The position numbers and the translations under genes are program-made. 64,000 nucleotides of DNA from Streptomyces albiflavescens (GTDB taxonomy: Bacteria; Actinomycetota; Actinomycetes; Streptomycetales; Streptomycetaceae): positions 56,388 through 120,387 of the forward strand of contig NZ_BMMM01000002.1 in the NCBI RefSeq assembly GCF_014645835.1, read 5' to 3'. Positions 61,398 through 64,000 of this stretch are shown one piece after another. The notes below the pieces were generated by a model that saw only the letters and a program-made list of their open reading frames with translations, searched no databases and was not told the origin of the DNA. How positions within the stretch are numbered: position 1 is the stretch's first letter; each line of letters starts with the position of its first letter.

Positions 61398-61413
61398 TAC
61401 CCTTGCACTCATG
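61398..61413 (+). promoter_or_regulatory. -10 element of a probable leaderless DUF3039 transcript
   Basis: TACCCT (61398-61403) ends 7 bp before the ATG at 61411, with no ribosome-binding site between, matching the arrangement seen before prfB and the S41 gene. Confidence 0.45.
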
Positions 61414-61716
61414 AGCACTCTTGAGCCTGAGACCGAGCCCCAGCGAGGCACGGGGACGGGGACCCTCGTAGAGCCGACGCCGCAGGTGTCGCACGGCGAC
61501 GGGGACCACGAGCGCTTCGCCCACTATGTCCAGAAGGACAAGATCATGGCGAGCGCCCTCGACGGCACGCCCGTCGTGGCCCTCTGCGGCAAGGTGTGGG
61601 TCCCGGGCCGCGACCCGAAGAAGTACCCCGTCTGCCCCATGTGCAAGGAGATCTACGAGTCCATGGGCGCCGGCGGCGACAAGGACAAGAGCGGCAAGGG
61701 CGGCGACAAGAAGTAA
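61411..61716 (+). CDS. DUF3039 protein
   Basis: This 101-residue actinobacterial protein has a conserved core HERFAHYVQKDKI and a probable zinc site from three cysteines (LCGKVW and CPMC). A Lys/Gly-rich tail ends it. Its neighbours algH and murA are on opposite sides. The function of DUF3039 is unknown; the cysteine arrangement suggests a metal-stabilised fold. Confidence 0.88.
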   Translation: MSTLEPETEPQRGTGTGTLVEPTPQVSHGDGDHERFAHYVQKDKIMASALDGTPVVALCGKVWVPGRDPKKYPVCPMCKEIYESMGAGGDKDKSGKGGDKK

Positions 61717-61760
61717 CGCCCCTGGGCGGTCCGGCGCAGTACGCCGCGTAGACCGAGCAT

Positions 61761-61796
61761 GGCCGCGGCGCCCCTGGTCAGGGGCGCCGCGGCCTT
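61761..61796 (+). terminator. Terminator after the DUF3039 gene
   Basis: A long GC-rich stem (61761-61776 with 61779-61794, inner pairs opening as loop) is followed by TTGTC. Confidence 0.7.
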
Positions 61797-61816
61797 GTCG
61801 TACCCGGAGGTGGGGC

Positions 61817-62899
61817 GTGGAGTTGTTGCTGCGGGCGCGGGAACTGGCGGGGGCGCGCAAGTTCCGCGAGAGCCGGGCGCTGGTGGAGCGGGCGGAGCCG
61901 GAGAGCGCGGAGGAGTTGAGCCTCGCGGCGTCGGTGCTCCTTCAACTCCGCGATCCGGAGGCGGCATTGCCGTTGGCGGAGCGGGCGGTGCGGTTGGCGC
62001 CGGACGACTGGCGGGGATGGGTCGCGGTCGCCGACGCGGACCTGCTGCTCGGGCGCACGGACGCGGCCGTGGCCGCGGCACGGACCGCCGTCGGGCTGGC
62101 GTCGGACGAGGCGGCGCCGCACCGGGTTCTGGGGGCTGCCCTGAACAAGGTGATCGGCTGCGGCGCCGAGGCCCGGCAGGAGCTGAAGCGGGCGAAGGAG
62201 CTCGGGGGCGGCCGCAAGGCGCTGCTGATGCCGGGGCGGCCGAGCCCGTGGGGGTTCGCCGTGCTGGCGGCCTTCCTTCTGTTCGGCACGCTGACCTTCG
62301 TGGGGGACTGGCCGGACGGGCTGAAGGGTGTCTTCCAGATCCTGCGCACCGCGTCGCTCCTGGGCCTCCTCTTCTTCTTGAGGGCCCCTCGGCGGGCCGG
62401 TCTCGCCTGGCGGGCGCGGACGGCGGAGATGCGCGCCGCGAACGAGCGGTTGTACGGCGGCGGAGGCCGTGAGGCGAGCGTGAAGGCCGCGACGGCGCTC
62501 GCTCCGTGGGGGGCCGCGGTCGGCGGATGCACCATGCTGCTCGCGGGACTGGGCACCTCCGGGAATCCCGTTCCCCTGTGGGTCGTCCTGCCCGTCGTGC
62601 CGATCGGCGGCTGCCTGCTCCTCGTGGCCGCCCGGCGCTGGGTGCGCTGGTGGTACGGAGAGCGGTTCCTGCGCGAGGTGTTCGCGCCGGACGTCCTGGT
62701 GCGCGTGCACCTCGTCGCGGCGGGCGCGCTCCTCGGCGGCATTCTCCTGCTCGCGCTCGGGGACGCGGAGGAGCAGCAGTGGAAGGTGCTGCTCCTCGGT
62801 GGGCTCGGGTGGCTCGTGCTCGCGTCGATCGGCACGCCCTTCGCGGCGGGGATCAGGGACGGCGTCCGGAAGGACCGCGAAAAGGCCGCCGACGCCTGA
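61817..62899 (+). CDS. TPR-containing multi-pass membrane protein
   Basis: This 360-residue protein starts at GTG with GGAGG 6 bp upstream. Residues 1-140 form tetratricopeptide-like helical pairs (ELSLAASVLLQLRDPEAALPLAERAVRLAPDDW and following). The rest holds about six membrane helices in pairs (about 148-168, 180-200, 235-255, 260-282, 308-330 and 335-352). The TPR part should face the cytoplasm and bind a partner. No family with known function is recognised. Confidence 0.8.
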   Translation: MELLLRARELAGARKFRESRALVERAEPESAEELSLAASVLLQLRDPEAALPLAERAVRLAPDDWRGWVAVADADLLLGRTDAAVAAARTAVGLASDEAAPHRVLGAALNKVIGCGAEARQELKRAKELGGGRKALLMPGRPSPWGFAVLAAFLLFGTLTFVGDWPDGLKGVFQILRTASLLGLLFFLRAPRRAGLAWRARTAEMRAANERLYGGGGREASVKAATALAPWGAAVGGCTMLLAGLGTSGNPVPLWVVLPVVPIGGCLLLVAARRWVRWWYGERFLREVFAPDVLVRVHLVAAGALLGGILLLALGDAEEQQWKVLLLGGLGWLVLASIGTPFAAGIRDGVRKDREKAADA

Positions 62900-63007
62900 C
62901 CGTTGCACGGAGTGCGTCCCGTGGTCACAGAGTGGTTGAGACCTCTTGTGGGCATGTTCATGTACTCCCTAGCCTCCGTTGTGCAGAGCAAAACCGCCAT
63001 TGCGCAT

Positions 63008-63015
63008 GTTGCAAC
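63008..63015. promoter_or_regulatory. Candidate operator of the 63-kb sugar-binding protein gene
   Basis: GTTGCAAC is a perfect 8-bp palindrome inside the wider TGCG-n10-CGCA arrangement, 24 bp upstream of the lipoprotein ATG. The position fits a sugar-operon operator. The regulator is unknown. Confidence 0.3.
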
Positions 63016-63038
63016 GCACCCCCATCGGAGGATGCTCG

Positions 63039-64000
63039 ATGAAGCTCCCTGCGAAGCTCTCTGTCCGAACGGCCGCCGCCCTCGCGGCCCTTGTCGTCGC
63101 CACCGCCTGTGCCCCCCAGACCTCCGACAACTCCTCCTCCGGCAAGGACGAGAAGACCGGCACCCTGCGCGTCTGGCTCTTCCAGGAGGTCAACAACGCC
63201 CCGAAGCAGAAGGTCGTCGAGGCGGCGCTCGACACCTTCAAGAAGGCCCACAAGGGCACCAAGGTCACCGTCGAGTACATCCCCGTGGAGACCCGCGCCC
63301 AGCGCATCAAGGCGGCCTTCAACGACCCGAAGAGCGCCCCGGACGTCATCGAGTACGGCAACACGGACACGGCCGGCTACGTGAAGGACGGCGGACTCGC
63401 CGACGTCACCAAGGAGTTCACCGACTGGAGCGAGGCCAAGGACACCGACCCGACGGCCAGGCAGTCGGTGACGGTGGACGGCAGGATCTACGGCGCCCCG
63501 TACTTCGTCGGCGTACGCGCCCTCTACTACCGCACCGACGTCCTCAAGGAACTGGGCCTCGAAGTCCCGAAGACCCAGGCCGAGCTGGCCGAGACCGCCC
63601 GGAAGATCCATGCGGCCAAGCCTGACCTGTACGGTCTCGCGGTCGGCGGTGCCTACACCTACGGCGCGATGCCGTTCATCTGGTCCCACGGCGGTGAACT
63701 GGCCGAGGGCAAGGGCGGTTCCTACGCCGCCACCATCGACAGCGCGGACGCGCAGAAGGGCATCAAGGCCTACACCTCGCTCTTCGGCAACGACAACTGT
63801 CCGGCCGCCAAGTGCGCGGGCATGGGCGGCAACGACACGGTGACCGCCTTCGCCTCGGGCAAGGCGGGCATGGCCATCGGCGGTGACTTCAGCCATGCGG
63901 CGATCGAGGCCGGGAAGATCAAGGGCAAGTACGCGGTCGTGCCGCTGCCGGGCCTGAAGGCGGGCGAGATCGCCCCGGCGTTCGCGGGCGGCAACAACAT
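63039..64000 (+). CDS. Sugar ABC substrate-binding lipoprotein (3' end beyond window)
   Basis: This partial gene has at least 320 residues. GGAGG lies 7 bp before the ATG. The signal peptide ends in the lipobox ATAC (Cys24). The family-1 binding-protein body includes PDVIEYGNTDTAGYVKDG and YGAPYFVGVRALYYR. It should be the first gene of a third sugar importer whose permeases lie past the window. The ligand is unknown; chitooligosaccharide or similar importers have comparable binding proteins. Confidence 0.9.
   Translation, partial: MKLPAKLSVRTAAALAALVVATACAPQTSDNSSSGKDEKTGTLRVWLFQEVNNAPKQKVVEAALDTFKKAHKGTKVTVEYIPVETRAQRIKAAFNDPKSAPDVIEYGNTDTAGYVKDGGLADVTKEFTDWSEAKDTDPTARQSVTVDGRIYGAPYFVGVRALYYRTDVLKELGLEVPKTQAELAETARKIHAAKPDLYGLAVGGAYTYGAMPFIWSHGGELAEGKGGSYAATIDSADAQKGIKAYTSLFGNDNCPAAKCAGMGGNDTVTAFASGKAGMAIGGDFSHAAIEAGKIKGKYAVVPLPGLKAGEIAPAFAGGNN

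Overview
This window is high-GC actinobacterial DNA and almost certainly a Streptomyces chromosome. The evidence is the strong third-position GC bias, GTG/TTG starts, probable leaderless starts, rare TTA codons, the PkaA/PkaB kinase pair, a sortase-E type (LAXTG) surface protein, an NnaR-type HemD-OmpR fusion, a MatB-type deacetylase/glycosyltransferase, and a DUF397/XRE-DUF5753/HATPase trio. From memory, the backbone order (FHA-FtsK, pkaA, pkaB, prfB, ftsEX, S41 peptidase, smpB, ssrA, mat genes, narK, nnaR, sigU with its anti-sigma, helD, malic enzyme, hup, murA, algH) resembles the S. coelicolor SCO2946-SCO2980 region in reverse. This was not checked by alignment.

Layout. 0-3.7 kb: a carbohydrate ABC importer (binding protein and two permeases, minus strand), one permease carrying a large extracytoplasmic insertion. 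4.0-11.4 kb: an FHA-FtsK/SpoIIIE ATPase divergent from two membrane Ser/Thr kinases. 11.5-18.4 kb: prfB, a sortase-anchored repeat protein, a zinc-ribbon membrane peptide, ftsE-ftsX, a bldA-type (TTA-containing) S41 protease, smpB and ssrA (tmRNA). 18.4-27.7 kb: a compact minus-strand six-gene operon for alpha-xyloside or xyloglucan-type oligosaccharides (binding protein, two permeases, YicI-like alpha-xylosidase, LacI regulator, secreted GH3), preceded by two LacI-type operators. 28.1-30.6 kb: a divergent MFS exporter and LysR pair. 30.7-35.4 kb: a mat-type exopolysaccharide operon.

35.6-46.5 kb is the accessory part. It holds a secreted/lipoprotein pair, a WXG-like protein coupled to a probable T7SS-signal protein, two hypothetical genes, a long inverted repeat, a WhiJ-like regulatory trio around a 24-bp palindromic operator, a decayed RHS-repeat fragment, a Tat-exported protein coupled to a membrane protein, and a peptidoglycan-binding/DUF1906 protein. 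An 0.8-kb low-complexity gap follows. The T7SS-signal gene followed downstream by an orphan RHS fragment suggests a broken polymorphic-toxin locus. This is the most distinctive part of the window.

47.3-64 kb returns to core functions: a proline/glutamine-rich membrane protein, NarK and NnaR (with a GlnR-like site upstream of narK), a DUF1772 membrane protein, a CGNR regulator, SigU/anti-sigma, a HelD-like RNA polymerase-associated ATPase, an ACT-domain malic enzyme, HU, MurA, a YqgE/AlgH protein, DUF3039, a TPR membrane protein, and the start of a third sugar-binding lipoprotein cut off by the window end. Start codons were chosen from ribosome-binding sites and domain boundaries and often differ from the longest open frame.
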